A stretch of DNA of 64,000 nt from assembly GCA_964017195.1 (NCBI GenBank), contig OZ024894.1, positions 8,115,537 to 8,179,536 of the forward strand, written 5' to 3'. Source of the stretch: Siderastrea radians. Its lineage: Eukaryota > Cnidaria > Anthozoa > Scleractinia > Rhizangiidae. Shown here in pieces: positions 22,701 to 34,289 of the stretch. How positions within the stretch are numbered: the first letter of the stretch is position 1; every line of letters begins with the position of its first letter. Both the position numbers and the translations under genes were made by a program. The notes beneath the pieces are model-generated. The model ran no database searches, was not told the origin of the DNA, and saw only the letters and a list, made by a program, of their open reading frames with translations.

Positions 22701-25389
22701 CCATTCAATTGCAAATTGCGCATCCTTTCTGTGCATAATTTTTTTGCTTTATTGGCATGTAACTGTACAAGAGCATGCACACATTCAGAACTTGGAAGAT
22801 TTTCTTTGGAAGTGAGCTGCTTAGAGAAATAAATGGTCGTTTTCTCCTAAACAAGAATGTGACCCCCAATTTGTAGTGTGTAAATTTTAATGGCATATGG
22901 CTGAGTACAAAAATTCTGTTTGGAGATATTGTTATTTGAATGCCTAAAAGAACACGTCTTTAGGTAGAGCAGGGTATGTGTGCAAGCAATAAATTTTTAA
23001 AGAAACTATAGTTCTCATTTCTGATTAGTAGGGTGTCTCATTAAAGCCTTGTGGGTTGTGTAAGGTAAAGTCCCACCAGAGCCAAGAAGGCCCACACAGC
23101 CGCCGCTTATCCCAGTTTCTGTAGCAAGAAGCAACTGAGAGTATTGCTACTACCCCCTGGATGGGATGCTAGTCCATTGCAGGGTTACCCACAGCAGAAT
23201 GTTGCTGGTACCCATTTAATATACACCTGGGTGAAGAGACCAAGTGGAGTAAAGTTTCTTGTCTTGTTTCTTGTCTGGGTTGTATAATTACTATTAAAAA
23301 AATGAAATTTCTCTCTACGTGATCACTACTTGTTTGAATATTCAAGTGACAAGAATAAAGGAACTGATCACTGAGGATAGGATGTCTTGATATTTAGACA
23401 AATTCTCCTTACTAGTTCCATAAGAAATGTATGGAGATCAGTAAGGAGAATATGCATTTTATATCAGGGCTTAAAGGGTTAATGGCTATCCATGATGTGC
23501 AAAAACAGACATGGTGACCCCTATTTTTTTTACTGAATTTCAAAAATCAATGTTCAAAACATAGTAACCAATTCGATGGAGTTTTAGAATATTTTAAACA
23601 TTCCTTCTTTTCTGATGGAGTCACCATAAGTCAAACCTTTATTACCAAGACTTAGAGACGACCAAAATGGTCCTGATTATCAGGAAGAGTGAATATTTTC
23701 TAGCAGTAACCTGAAAACTGATTTACAATATCAAACAAGATTTAGGCGAGAAATCAGAGGCAATGGCAAGGTGTTGTTCCAGAAGATATCTATTGTAGTT
23801 CAATTTTATCCTTGTATTGGTTCAATTTTTATTTTTCTTGGTCTTTTTTATGTTAATATATGATCATTAATATAAAACAAAAGAAAATAAAAATTGAACC
23901 AAGGATAAAATTGAACTACAACGTATCCATACTTCCCCTATGGAGGATTTTTTGGTTTGATCCCCCACCCTTCTGGAAATTCCAGGTTAGGCTGATACTT
24001 TCCTTTGAAAATTTTGGCCTTGAAGGTCTCCCTCCTTCTTGGAATTTCCAGTGACCCTCTGTGGTGGGGTATGGATATTTTACTGGAACCACACATTGAC
24101 AGATAGCTAAGATAGCCACATGCTTGACTTTGTCATTTCTGGTAGTGTAGTGCAACCCTGGGGAGTGCAACCAAATTTCACCAGTTGTTTTAAGGAGTTG
24201 TGCACATTTTTTTCTCGTAAAGGTGCTACAGGCATGACTCATAAATGTTCATAGGTAAATCAGGACCCCTCAATCTCAACAGGGTTAATTTAACTACTAG
24301 TTTGACTAGGAATCGGTGCAAAGGGCTCTGCAGAGGTTGGCTTCAATGCCTGTTATAATGGCAAAATGTTGTTTGTTTCAACCAATGACAAGGCAAACAA
24401 AATATTTATCAAATGGAGACCAAATTTAATCCACTGCTGATGCCACCTTTTCATTACGTTTGTCCTGTGACTCTCTCCTCAATTTGTTAAAGTGCACCTA
24501 ACCCCAAGAAATTTTTTTTACTAAAATAACTCTTTGTACCTGTTCAAAAAGCATTGTGCCTTTTTTATGAAATCCCCCTCAGTCTTGACTTTTTATAGGC
24601 CGTAAGTTACGAAATCTAGCCATCATTTGTTACACGACTGAGCTAGTGAGTGGCATGGGTCTATTCCTTATTTGACATCACAAACTGATTTGCATCCCCT
24701 TAAGTCATTGTAAACAAGCATGCAAAGCAGTTCGTGATGTCAAATCAGGAATAGACCCATGCCCCTTCTGACTCGGTGGTGCGACAAATGATGCTTAGTT
24801 TTTCGTAAGTTTTAAAGCCTGTAAAAAAGTCAAAAACTGCAAAAAATGGCAAAATGTTTTTAAAATAGGTGCAAAGTTTTATATAAGCGTAAAAAATATT
24901 TTGGGGTTAGGTGCACTGTAATTTGGTGGGGATGGGATGCACCTCAGGAGAGCTCCCAACAACAAGATTTCTTTGTGAGAAATGATTGTCTTCCATGGGG
25001 GGATTTGTCCCAGGGATATAAATAAACCTGGTCATCATCCCCCATCTCGGGGTAAAAGAAAAAAGTGCCCCTTAACACACAATCCAACACCTGGTAAACT
25101 GTAAGGGCGAGAATTTGTTTGGCTGAGTCAAAACTGGAAGTATGGTCAAAGTTACCTATAAGAAATAGCGGGTATTGCTAGGTCCAGTCATCGCCATATT
25201 GATGACGACCCAGCTAGCAAAAAGACTAGCAACTTTTTTTTACAGTTATCTTTCTTGCAGTCTCTTTTAGATGAGCCAAACCCAAACAGTCCAGCCAACA
25301 GCTTAGCAGCTCAACTTTACCAAGAGAACAAACGCGAGTATGAAAAGAAAGTGATTGCAATTGTGGAGCAGAGCTGGCTGAACAATTAA
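15633..25389 (+). CDS. UBE2A: Ubiquitin-conjugating enzyme E2 A/B (RAD6 orthologue), six exons
   Basis: Exons 15633-15676, 15842-15922, 16012-16037, 16175-16264, 22557-22645 and 25261-25389 join in frame with GT-AG introns to give 152 aa, the length of human UBE2A. It starts [19 protein letters not shown] and carries the FHPN motif before the exon 4/5 junction and the catalytic cysteine in GGICLDILQ (Cys88 by family numbering). RAD6-type E2s ubiquitylate histone H2B with RNF20/40 and PCNA with RAD18, in chromatin regulation and DNA-damage tolerance. The C-terminus ends EQSWLNN in place of the human EQSWRDC. Exon 3 is only 26 bp. Intron 4 (6.3 kb) was enlarged by a recent LINE, and intron 5 holds a SINE, a hairpin element and a MITE. 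It is tail-to-tail with SLC25A43. No disabling change was seen. Confidence 0.96.
16799..18522 (-). pseudogene. LINE ORF2 reverse transcriptase segment (inverted part)
   Basis: An open frame from the junction at about 18522 down to 16799. It begins in the linker before the RT ([20 protein letters not shown]) and covers the [26 protein letters not shown] (motif A), [25 protein letters not shown] (catalytic YADD) and the thumb region. The last codons at 16799-16806 read through the target-site duplication and are not LINE sequence. No stop or frameshift is visible, but the segment has no endonuclease and is cut off from its C-terminus by the inversion. It cannot act as a complete ORF2 and is annotated as a broken gene. 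Confidence 0.9.
16807..19791 (+). mobile_element. L1/Tx1-like LINE, 5'-truncated, with twin-priming inversion
   Basis: One insertion inside UBE2A intron 4. A 15 bp target-site duplication, AACTTAATCAAATTT, is at 16792-16806 and 19792-19806. The 3' end has an AATAAA at about 19721 and a ~50 bp poly(A) tract. The right part (about 18526-19791) is plus strand and encodes the ORF2 C-terminus. The left part (16807 to about 18525) is inverted and encodes the reverse transcriptase on the minus strand. The protein sequence leaving the inverted part at 16.8 kb resumes almost directly at the junction near 18525, so only a few codons were lost. Intact frames, a perfect TSD and a long poly(A) mark a young insertion. 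Confidence 0.93.
18526..19458 (+). pseudogene. LINE ORF2 C-terminal domain (sense part)
   Basis: Open frame from the inversion junction ([20 protein letters not shown]) to a stop at 19458. It contains the Cys/His cluster typical of L1/Tx1 ORF2 tails, [18 protein letters not shown], followed by a hydrophobic and basic C-terminus. It continues in sense from where the inverted RT segment ends. A short 3'UTR with AATAAA and poly(A) follows. A further 80-codon open frame at 19462-19704 lies in that 3'UTR and is not considered a gene. Confidence 0.88.
19807..21845. other. Intron 4 of UBE2A, repeat-derived sequence
   Basis: At 19860-19960 there are several short AATCAAACTCAGTTGAA repeats. At 20140-20330 lies an AATAAT-rich piece followed by TTACATAGTGCCGAATC, and at 20930-21040 a GGAGAGTGCTTCAGAGTTTT stretch. 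These look like decayed SINE/LINE pieces common in invertebrate genomes. No exon was found. Confidence 0.35.
21846..22256. mobile_element. ~400 bp MITE, copy 1
   Basis: Homologous to 27687-28085 over nearly its full length (shared CTTGCAGCACAGTCACATTT, GGCTGACCCC, TCACTTGGAGAAGTGAATTA). Inverted ends ATTAAGACGATTTCTGCTCA and (reverse complement) TGAGATGGATTCCACTCAAT. Non-coding. The TSD is unresolved. Confidence 0.75.
23055..23285. mobile_element. SINE-like repeat, copy 1
   Basis: Shares AGGCCCACACAGCCG, CAACTGAGAGTATTGCTACT, CAGGGTTACCCACAGCAG and ATACACCTGGGTG with the copy at 29690-29995 and more weakly with 30020-30240. The tRNA-like end present in copy 2 is missing here. Confidence 0.6.
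23793..23922. repeat. Small hairpin element (~130 bp)
   Basis: About 45 bp arms: TTGTAGTTCAATTTTATCCT at the left and its reverse complement at the right, continuing through GGTTCAATTTTTATTTT. The AT-rich loop is about 40 bp. Non-coding foldback/MITE. Confidence 0.8.
24491..24917. mobile_element. ~427 bp MITE with long inverted ends
   Basis: Begins AGTGCACCTAACCCCAA and ends with its reverse complement, continuing into matching T-rich and A-rich runs. A second inverted pair lies inside: CATGGGTCTATTCCT near 24656 and AGGAATAGACCCATG near 24749. The whole element can fold back on itself. No coding capacity. Confidence 0.8.
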
Positions 25390-26613
25390 CTTTCACTTCT
25401 GTCACGGCTGGCTCCTCTCTTGGATCGCTGCCGCTTTTCTCCTTCGTGTTATTTAAAGGCTCTCTTTGTATTCCTTCAATACTTGCATTATTATGCACAT
25501 GGCTAAGACGATAGGCAATGTTGCAACTGCCATTGAAACAGTTGTTGTGGACTATTATATAATGTGAATAGAAGCAGTGTCATATGGTGTAGGTGTTAAT
25601 CTAAGTATTATGTAAATTTTGCAATATGCTAGGATTATTACAGAGACGATTTTGTATAGCAGTAAAAATATAATTTTAAGTGTTTTTTGTCGTTCATGTA
25701 AACTGAAGTGCTTGTTTTTATTTTATGTGATTATACACCTTACTGGCTTTGCTTGAAAAGTACATGTAACAAGTGTACATACTGAGAGAATAAAATAATT
25801 TAAAACAACAGATGCCTTTATCATGATCCTTGGGGTGAAAGGACATTAGGACAGTGATGAATTTGCTAAAGAAGCCTAGAAAAGTAATTTCAAAGAGGCT
25901 TGACATTTTAGAAGCTTTATCAAACACTATCACCACATTTTCCTGATTAAACACCAAGGGCATTTATTCAAGATTTCACCTTGTAGACTCGACATTTACA
26001 GTCCTGAACTTGGCCTTTATTCGGGGCCCAGCGTTCATCTTATCTTAAGTGACTGTAGCAGGAAAATTGTTCAATCAGTAATGCTACATTTAAACCTTAA
26101 GAAAAGAAATCACAGACTGGCTTTTTAAAACAAAAAGCAATCAGCTTTTAAAATTTAATAAATAAATATGTTTTGTCTTCTTTTTTTAATTTAAAAAATG
26201 TTTATGGTTGAGGAACAGAGGAAAATGAGCTGTGTGTTTTTGAAAACTTCAAACAGCCAAGGGGAGAAAATATAAACAAGTACACTGTATACATTAACTG
26301 CCATTTGATGTGGCGATGTAAAGGACAAAATTTCCTGCAATGTCATAGACTGTAAAGAACTAATTTAAAGACGTCAACAGAGTTGATAGCCATGAGGTAT
26401 CCATCTTAGACAAGGTCCACATGTATGAAGAAGTGAACTATAAGATAGCTGGATGACCTGTTCCTGATAGCCACAGCTTACCCGTTCTTTCAGTGGATGT
26501 TATCAACCTCAGTATAACAAATGAGTTGCAGAACACCACATAATCTTGGGATGTATATAAATTTCATTTTATCGAGGTTTAGGTAATAATATTGAGCTAC
26601 ATGTAGGTAACGA

Positions 26614-29600
26614 TCATCTTTTGCGTGCTTTCTTCTTGGGGTGATGGTGGTTAAGCTCATTTGGCGGCATACTCTGGTCCACATTCAATTTTGGAACATT
26701 AGTAAATGGAGACTCTGTGTAACCATTGTAGAATAAGAAAACCCTCTTGCTGTACTCAAATGACAAAAACATGATCCCAGCATTTGGAGCAATCTGTACA
26801 GAGGAAAGAAGAAAAAACATTACTAGAAAACAGCAATCGTGTGATGTGCAGTGCAGAGTAACAGAGGTCACACAATGGAGTTAAGAGTTTGTATCCAGTA
26901 TAAAGATCTTCAAAACATTCTCACCTTTAAAAGATTTGCAGTAAGACCTCTCCACAAGCCAGTGAATCCATTTACCTTCACGGTTTGAACAAAGGCACTG
27001 GTCATTCCTTTGAATTTGACATCAACTCTACCCTGATTTGGAAGAGTGTTACTTTTTGCCTGTCAGAAGAAAAGTATATAACTTTCTTTAAACATGAGAA
27101 TCCAAATGCCTATCATTACAACATGTACAGGAGATTTATACGTTTACATACTGGTATGGTATGTATAAATTATCTTGTGTCAAATCCAGATAACAAACCA
27201 ACCTGCATTTTCTTCCTAATTGTGTCAAAGGGGAATGACAGTGTCTGTTAAAAAAAAAAGGCATGAACCGTCAATTCATTCACAGGAAGTTTGCATGGAG
27301 AGCTGGTGCTGCTTGGCCAAGCAAGCCCTGACCCTGTTAAAGACAAAAATCTTTCCTTATTGCATTACGCGTATTGATATTGGGGAGAAGAACAAGACAT
27401 CATGTCTTTGATACACATAATTTTCGACGCACTTAAAAACTCTAAAACGATATAAACACTGTTAAAATTGCAGTATTCCAGTGTATATTTTGCTTCTTGA
27501 GCCCTATCAGCCGTCCGCTAAATAAAATTGTTAAATTGGTCAATGATATTGGGTTTAGGCCAAATAAAATTGTCAAATCAGTCATGATATTGGGTTTAGG
27601 CCAAATAAGAGAGCACCTATCATAAGTGACCACTTCCATCAGTGGCCACTTTTCCAAAATACAATAATTTTCTCAGTCAAATCATTATTAAGACGATTTC
27701 CGCTCAACGTTCGAGCAGTAGCTGCAAAAATCAAGTTACCAAAAAATACTTGCAGCACAGTCACATTTTGAGAGCACATAAGAAGAACTTATCGATACTT
27801 TTGCTCCCAGGCTGACCCCGCGAGAGAAAATTGTATTTGAAGTTATCCATATTTCAATTAAAAAGACAATTCATGTCAGTACAAAACAAAATGGTGCCTA
27901 TTTTTAGCATATTTTTGCAAGATTTGACATTAATTTTCTTGACAATGCTTGTGAATTTCATTGTGGGGTCACTTGGAGAAGTGAATTAAAGTGAGTTGTT
28001 TCAAATAGCATTGAAAATGTTAATAGATTTTCAGAAAATATTTTTTGCACTTATTGCTCGAACGTTGAGTGGAATCCGTCTTAATAGTTTAAATCAAAGC
28101 TCTCATCAGTAACTGCAATCACTTTTTGGGCTGATGGTTCAAAATTTTCCATTGTTTTTTATCCCTGTTAAGTGACCACTTGACACATAATTTGATCTCA
28201 CTAACGATTAAAAGGATGCAAATCAGGGTTATTCGCTGCACTGGGCAATTATAGAAGACACCAGCTTACAAGTAAAAGAGCTGTATTGTATTTTAAAGGA
28301 AATTCATAATTACAAGCAATCTGTCATCTGATTGGCAATAATCCTGGAAATTCTTTGGTTGTGCAAGGCAGGAAAGTTTAAGCCGTTTGTGTGACTTTGA
28401 AAAGATCCCTTGCATTTTGGGTTGGATATGGATTTGCACAAGGATTTAGACACTGAAACTGCTACATGTACAGTGCAAGGACTTAAAATTTAGACCCTGT
28501 GGTCTCACCTCTTGTAAGAAACCATTTCCCATAGATAAGCAACCACATGCAGGCTTGACATTTTGGAGGCTTGCTTACAGGAGGTTCAACTGAACTTAGA
28601 TTGAGGCCCATGTACAAAGGAAGGAGGAAGAATCAAAATGCCATCGGTAACCAAGTAAATCTCCAGGACATTTCAAAAACTGTCTGCAGACTCCAAAGTC
28701 ATGCCCTGTCTTTATTTTCAGGGTTCAAATTACTGTTTCAAAGAGAAAAATTGTACACCTATGTTGATCCCTAAAAAACATTACCTTGGCAACAGAAGCA
28801 GCCAGACATCCACTAACAAACATGTAAACAGGTGTAAGCTGGTCTCCAGGAGGGTTGGCAATTGAGTTGTCAAGAAGACTGTATGCTAAATACGAACCTC
28901 CCGCAAATGGAATCATACCTGAAATCAAAGCAGGCAACAGTAAGCCCTGGTAGAAATCCTATACAGGATCTGACAGGATTTTCTCGGTTCCTATAAGATC
29001 CTACAGGATCCTACCCAGGATTCTAAATGCCAATAATCCTAACTACATTTTATAGGATCCTACTCAGGATCCTGTTAAATCTTGCAGGGTACTGCTCAAG
29101 ATTTTATAGGATCCAGGATCCTACTCTACCACCCTCTTCCCCTTACCACTTACCAAGAAATGTTGGTAACAACCCTTTGTATAGTGCCAAGAATCCCTCT
29201 GCTTTCCAGACTTTTCTGAAACCATGCAATATCCCACGATTGTGCAATTTGGAAGACTTGATGCTCTGGACAATAAGTCTGGTCTTGAGCATGTCTGCAG
29301 GGTACACCAACAGTCCTGCAATAATGGCACTCCCTGTGCCTGCAGCCAACCCGGTGGCACCATTCAGATTTCCTGGCATGTGTGGGTCTTCTAGTACTGC
29401 CTGGAAAAGAAGATGTCACTATCATTTGATAAATATTTGAATAAAGGATTGTATCAAGGGATGGCACCAGATTTGGGTGTCCCAGGCATTTTGAGCATTT
29501 TATAACCTCCCTTAATGGCCCCTTTTTAAGTTTCAAAGTACACTTACTCCAGCTGAAAAGATGACAACAATAATGCGTAAATTTAATATTTAACCCAAGC

Positions 29601-30959
29601 AAAGAGCTGGGAGAATTTTTTTTTTTTTGCTTTTAATTTTACTTTGAGTTTTGCAACATTAATAACGGGTGTTGCTAACAAGGTAAAGGTATTTTAGTCG
29701 TACACGAGCCAAGGAGGCCCACACGGCCGGAGCTTATCCCGGTTTCTGTAGCATGAAGCAACTGAGAGTATTGCTACTACCCCTAGATGGGATGCTTGTC
29801 CATCGCAGGGTTACCCACAGCAGTATGTCACCAGTACCCTATTTATACACCTGGGTGGACAGAGAATGTGGGGTCAAGTTTCTTGTCTAAGGAAACAACA
29901 CGATGCAGGGACTGGGCGTCCAACAACTGACCTTCAGATCTGAGGTCCAATGCACTAACCACTACACCACTGCACTGCCACCTGTTGCTAACAAGCCAAT
30001 GGATTAAACAAGACAGATGGATCATCAAAGCCAGTTTCTGTTGCACAAGACAACAAGGAGCATCACTAGTCCCCTCGGCATGGAATGTTGGTCCATCACA
30101 GGGTTACTCTTACCATTTAATAAGAATTCCTAAACAGACTGCTGGTACCCATGTATAAACCTGGGCCGAGAGGGACTGCAGTAGAGGAATGTTCCTTATC
30201 CACAGAAACAACATGACACAGAGATGCAGAGACTAGGGGTGAGTTGCATAAAACTTGACCTCTGGTGTAGCTTCAAAGGTCAGACGTTCACTCGGGGCAA
30301 AGTCACTATTTTAACGTCTGATGTTCAGTTCAATCACCCACCATCTGATTTTCCTATCACAACTTCAATGCACTAGCAACCATACAGCATGCACTCCACT
30401 CAAACTCCCCCCCCCCGGGCCCCTCTAAAAATTCATCAATGGAAACAACAGTTCAGAGCATTACAATCAGACTGAATCAAATTGAAATAGAGTTGGGGCA
30501 AATTGGTGTCGAATAAATCCCAGTAAGCCAAGCTTTGCTTCCACCCATACGCAAAGTCATGCACAGTAGAAAGGAATGGTACTATCTGTGACAACATTAA
30601 GCTTATAGATCTATTTAATGCAGCAATTTACATTTTATATTATTAAACAATCCTACACTGATAAACCTTACCAGCAACTTGTGAAAGGCAGCGAGCTGAA
30701 TGGCACTATAAGGAACCAGTCGCAAACAAGAGATTCCATTACCCTTCCAGAAAGCCTTAAGACCTTCACTCTGGTAAATTTTACCAAACGATCTGATAAA
30801 ACCGAAGCGCGATTCTGGAGTTCCAACTTGGGCCAAAACTTTGACGACTTCGAGAGGAGATGTCAGAGTTCTCGAAAGAACGCCCGCAATTCCTCCACAG
30901 AAAAGGCTCTGCAGAAGCGTCAATCTTTCATCTTCAGCAGGTTTTACCATTATAGCCAA
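26614..30959 (-). CDS. SLC25A43: Mitochondrial carrier SLC25A43 orthologue, six exons
   Basis: Exons (minus order) 30672-30959, 29154-29400, 28785-28918, 27203-27244, 26925-27059 and 26614-26793 join in frame to 341 aa, the length of human SLC25A43. It is an inner-membrane carrier of the SLC25 family with three repeats of two transmembrane helices; the transported substrate is not established. Signature motifs, one per repeat: SPLEVVKVLAQ, YPADMLKTRLIVQ and FPFDTIRKKMQ. The family-specific C-terminus is recognisable (GIMFLSFEYSKRVFLFYNGY, VDQSMPPNEL), followed by a basic tail (KKKARKR). Exon 4 is a 42 bp microexon carrying the third carrier signature. Introns hold a MITE, SINEs and a GGATCCTA-type minisatellite. 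It lies between UBE2A (tail-to-tail) and an ADP/ATP carrier on the same strand. The conserved length and clean splice sites argue for an intact gene. Confidence 0.95.
27687..28085. mobile_element. ~400 bp MITE, copy 2 (SLC25A43 intron)
   Basis: Better-preserved copy of the element at 21846-22256. Terminal inverted repeats are ATTAAGACGATTTCCGCTCA at the left and (reverse complement) ATTAAGACGGATTCCACTCA at the right, each continuing ACGTTCGAGCA. Non-coding, with no clear target duplication. Confidence 0.82.
28960..29125. repeat. GGATCCTA-type minisatellite in SLC25A43 intron 2
   Basis: Irregular repeats of about 20-40 bp built on ACAGGATCCTAC / TATAGGATCCTACTCAGGAT. The array ends about 30 bp from the splice donor of exon 2. 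Confidence 0.7.
29690..30240. mobile_element. SINE-like repeats, copies 2 and 3, with tRNA-like end
   Basis: Copy 2 (29690-29995) ends with AACCACTACACCACTGCACT. Read on the minus strand this resembles a tRNA A-box region (TGGTGTAGTGGTTAGTGCAT) followed by a degraded B-box part. A weaker third copy (about 30020-30240) follows directly. This fits a tRNA-derived SINE in minus orientation and not a functional tRNA. Confidence 0.55.
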
Positions 30960-31427
30960 TTAGGCTCCCTTTGAAAGCGTTTTACATCTCCTTCTGTTTC
31001 GCACAAAACGAGATAATTTGGCGGCCATGTTTGTTTAGTAGTGGCGTGAGACAATGGTAACTAGGATCCAGGTTCCTTTCGGATTGCGGCTCATCACGCA
31101 ATCTTTCTGCAATAGTTCCGCACCACACTGGTGAATCCCACATGCAAATGATGCGTCGGAATTTTTAAGGAACAGTCTAAGGGCACAAAATCATTTTCAC
31201 CCCTCAGTGCAGAGGTACTTCTTAAATTTGTTTTTTTTTTGTGGGGGGGGGGAAGGAGGGATAAGGGGTTAGGGAGAGCGGGGGTAGTGAGGAGTAACTC
31301 CCCCATTGTGGGATTTAGACTCTTACTTTTGAACATCACTCACGAATTACTGGTAAATGACCTCTTTGGCCGGATTGCATCCTCAAGCGAGGAAAAGATT
31401 CTGACATGACATCAATTTCCAGTTCTG
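30960..31427. other. SLC25A43 upstream flank
   Basis: Would contain the SLC25A43 promoter and 5'UTR. It includes a G-run at about 31243-31252. No clear promoter motif was identified. Confidence 0.35.
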
Positions 31428-31536
31428 TGGCCTGCGAGCAGGCTCTCGTTTGGGTTATATGTGCGAGATGCGACACGCAAGTGGCAAAGTCCCATCTCAT
31501 GCATATAACCCAAACAAGAGCCTACTCGCAGGCTAA
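31428..31536. mobile_element. Hairpin mini-transposon with 8 bp target duplication
   Basis: Arms TGGCCTGCGAGCAGGCTC and (reverse complement) TAGCCTGCGAGTAGGCTC continue into GTTTGGGTTATATG / CATATAACCCAAAC, with a short loop. A direct repeat CAGTTCTG flanks it at 31420-31427 and 31537-31544. Confidence 0.8.
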
Positions 31537-31694
31537 CAGTTCTGCTGTGTGCAGAACAGGGAGTTTGAAACATAATTTGCCCGACTACAATTCGCATGAC
31601 TCGCCCATAATCACAAAATTAATGCAGAAGCGTATCACCCGGCAAAATGATAAAGGAAATTTTTATCACTGCTCATATTTCTGGAAGTTAGGTA

Positions 31695-31752
31695 TTTCAC
31701 TAGTCTCCCATGCAGCTGTTTTAGGAGCCTTGCATGACGAGTAAGAGACTGG
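31695..31752. repeat. Relic of a hairpin element related to 41323-41389
   Basis: CTAGTCTCCCATGCAGCTGT plus GCATGACGAGTAAGAGACTG resembles a decayed version of the hairpin at 41.3 kb (AGTCTCCTACGCAGCCGTTT). Confidence 0.45.
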
Positions 31753-32579
31753 CATTTCACCTGTTAAAATAAAATAACACAATGTTAAATTTTTGCCCAC
31801 AAAGAAGAAATTTCAAGTTCCTGAGATATGATAGACTGCAATACAGTCATTTTTTTCCCTTCTAGAGATATGAGCAGCCATTAAGAACTGGAAGTTCTAC
31901 ATACAGTATCTCCTTTGCAGTTGGGTGAAATCATGGCAGGCAAATCATAACCCACCAACCAGGTCTCCACACAGCAGTGAAATGCACTGTGACACTACAA
32001 CATTTAATTTTTTGTGGCCTAACTGACAGAAATATTGTACAGGAACACACCCTACAAAGCACATCAGTTGTGTAGCCAAACATCCCTCAGGGGTGGGGCC
32101 AGATTTAGGGAGGAAGGAGGAGAATTATTTATTTGAACCATTTTACCAATCAGCTAAGCACTTCCCTTTGCATCAAAATTCTACTTTTGATACAGCAAGA
32201 TGGCTATTTGCTCATTACACCGCCATCAGAAATTTTTCTTCGGCCAAACTGGTATTCATCAAAAACTTCCGCTACACCACTTGGGCTCGTACCTTAGGGA
32301 TCGTAACATATTTTGTTCCCTGACAGGAGAGAGAACAACAGTGGGGTCTAATGCCCCTGCGGCTCTTCTTGTTTAAGAACAAAACAAAACCCCTGATAAC
32401 CTCTGGTGGATAATTTTAATGAGAATATACATATGCAATATGATGAGATTTCCTCTCATCATGCAAATTTGTCACAGTCCAGTTAAATGTTTTCCACAGT
32501 GGACCCTTTCCACAAGGCCGCCAGATGTTTTGTACAAGTCAAGAGTCAAACAAGTTGAACACACAAACTGCAGATCTAT

Positions 32580-33849
32580 TTAATCATCGAAACGCCAGCT
32601 GACATACAGCTCCTTGAACTTATCAAAACCAGCCAGGACACCAGCTCCAGCCATGCCGCGCAGAATGTTAGCTCCAGCACCTTTCATCATAGACATAGCA
32701 CCCTCGTTCTTCAAGATCTGGATTGTGCAGTCGATGGAACCCTTATACTTCACTGCCTGGCCAGATGTCATCATCATACGACGGCGGATGGTATCAATTG
32801 GGTAAGAGGCCAGACCAGAGGTCACGGTCACTCCATAACCCAGGATGAACGACAGCACCAGTGAGGCATCATCACCTAAGAGGAGTGGCTTCAGCGTGTC
32901 ATACAACCCAAAGTAGAAACCACGGTACACAACGATGCCGACACAGGAGATGACAAAGCCTCGGTACAGCCCAACAATACCATCACTTGCAAGGGTCTTG
33001 CGGTAGACATCAATGAGACCATTGAATTGGCGCTCGGAGCCTTTTCCAGCAGCCTTGGCATCATTAGCAAGCCGGGTTCGTGCGTAGTCAAGGGAGTAAA
33101 CAAAGAGCAAGGACATCGCTCCTGCAGCTCCACCAGATGCGATGTTCTTAGAGAATTTGACAGCATAACTATCAGTCTTCTTGGGCTTAAAGAGGGCTTT
33201 GATCTGATCTTTGAAGGCAAAGTTCAGAGCTTGCGTTGGGAAGTATCTGATGCAGTTGGCAAGATTACCTGGAATAAACAAGAACAGGTCATAAATTTCC
33301 CTTCGGGCGAAGGAACAGCCGATCACACAACCTTTTTTACTACATCTTTTTCTTATTTCTGATGTCAGTTTTAATTCCCATCCCCAAAACTACACAAATA
33401 TCATATTCAACTTCAAAGTGACATATCTAAGTAGACAACACAACATGCTTGTAATGAGTTTTTAACACACTCCTTATGGATTCTTAAGGTATCGTAAGCA
33501 TCTTTATTGGTGCCAAACAGACAGGAAGCCCTCTTGCTATTGTGTAGTTTGGTTCATTTTAATGTGCTCTCTATATTTTTTTGACTTGATTTTTATCTTT
33601 CAAATACTTAAAATATTTACCTCTCCAGAAAGATGCAAGTCCCTCTGATTTGTATGTCCTGACAGTACAATCAATGACACCCTTGTACGGTGTATCAAGT
33701 CGGCCTGCCTTGATCATTTCATCCTGATTTTGTACAAGAAGCTTCACTCGTTCAATGGGGGCAGCAGCTGTCTTGGAAATTATAGCAGCTGCACCACTCA
33801 ACCCAAAATTCTCCACAAAGTGAAGTTTCTTTTTCTGTGCAATGGCCAT
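32580..33849 (-). CDS. SLC25A5: ADP/ATP carrier (adenine nucleotide translocase)
   Basis: Two coding exons, 33621-33849 and 32580-33268, join at a phase-1 intron to give 305 aa, the usual length for this carrier. It exchanges matrix ATP for cytosolic ADP across the inner mitochondrial membrane. The three carrier signatures are [22 protein letters not shown] and [18 protein letters not shown] is diagnostic for ADP/ATP carriers. The intron splits [24 protein letters not shown]. An acceptor immediately precedes the ATG (TTTTAG|ATGGCC), so at least one 5'UTR exon lies upstream (candidate ending at 35938). Vertebrate SLC25A4/5/6 arose by later duplication, so the symbol marks the group rather than one-to-one orthology. 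It lies on the same strand as SLC25A43, about 1.6 kb upstream of that gene's start. No defects seen. Confidence 0.93.
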
Positions 33850-34287
33850 CTAAAACGGGAAAATGGTTGCATAATAAAGTACCAGCCAATTTTTTGGTTG
33901 TTTGCCATGGGTCTTTCCAAAAAACATTTTAGATTCTTAACTGTAATGTGTAAGGTAGAGCTCTTACAGAACTTAATAAATTAAGGATTTTAAAACTTTT
34001 GGAGGATGTGTCACCCTTCATGAATTGCGTTACCTCTCTGGAAAACTACACTGAGACACGCGCCCTCGACCTGCAATTGACCTTGAAAACCAAATAATAA
34101 CATTTCCAGATAACCTTTTTTGCGAAATTGCAGGTTATCTTGTTTGTATAACGGAGCAATCTGTCAAAAACAGGTTCCAAAACGAAGTCCAGTAAGCTTA
34201 TCACTTGAATAAACGAAGGGTATTTCTTCCGTCGCCTACTCGAGGATTCGAAGCACGTTTATGCATTGAGAACGCGCATCGGCATAT
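33850..34287. other. 5'UTR intron of the ADP/ATP carrier (proximal part)
   Basis: AT-rich intronic sequence between the translated exon and the Tc1-like element. No feature recognised. Confidence 0.4.
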
Positions 34288-34289
34288 TA

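Noticed and set aside
29843..30046. A short minus-strand protein-coding gene
   Set aside because: Falls entirely inside the tRNA-derived SINE-like repeat.
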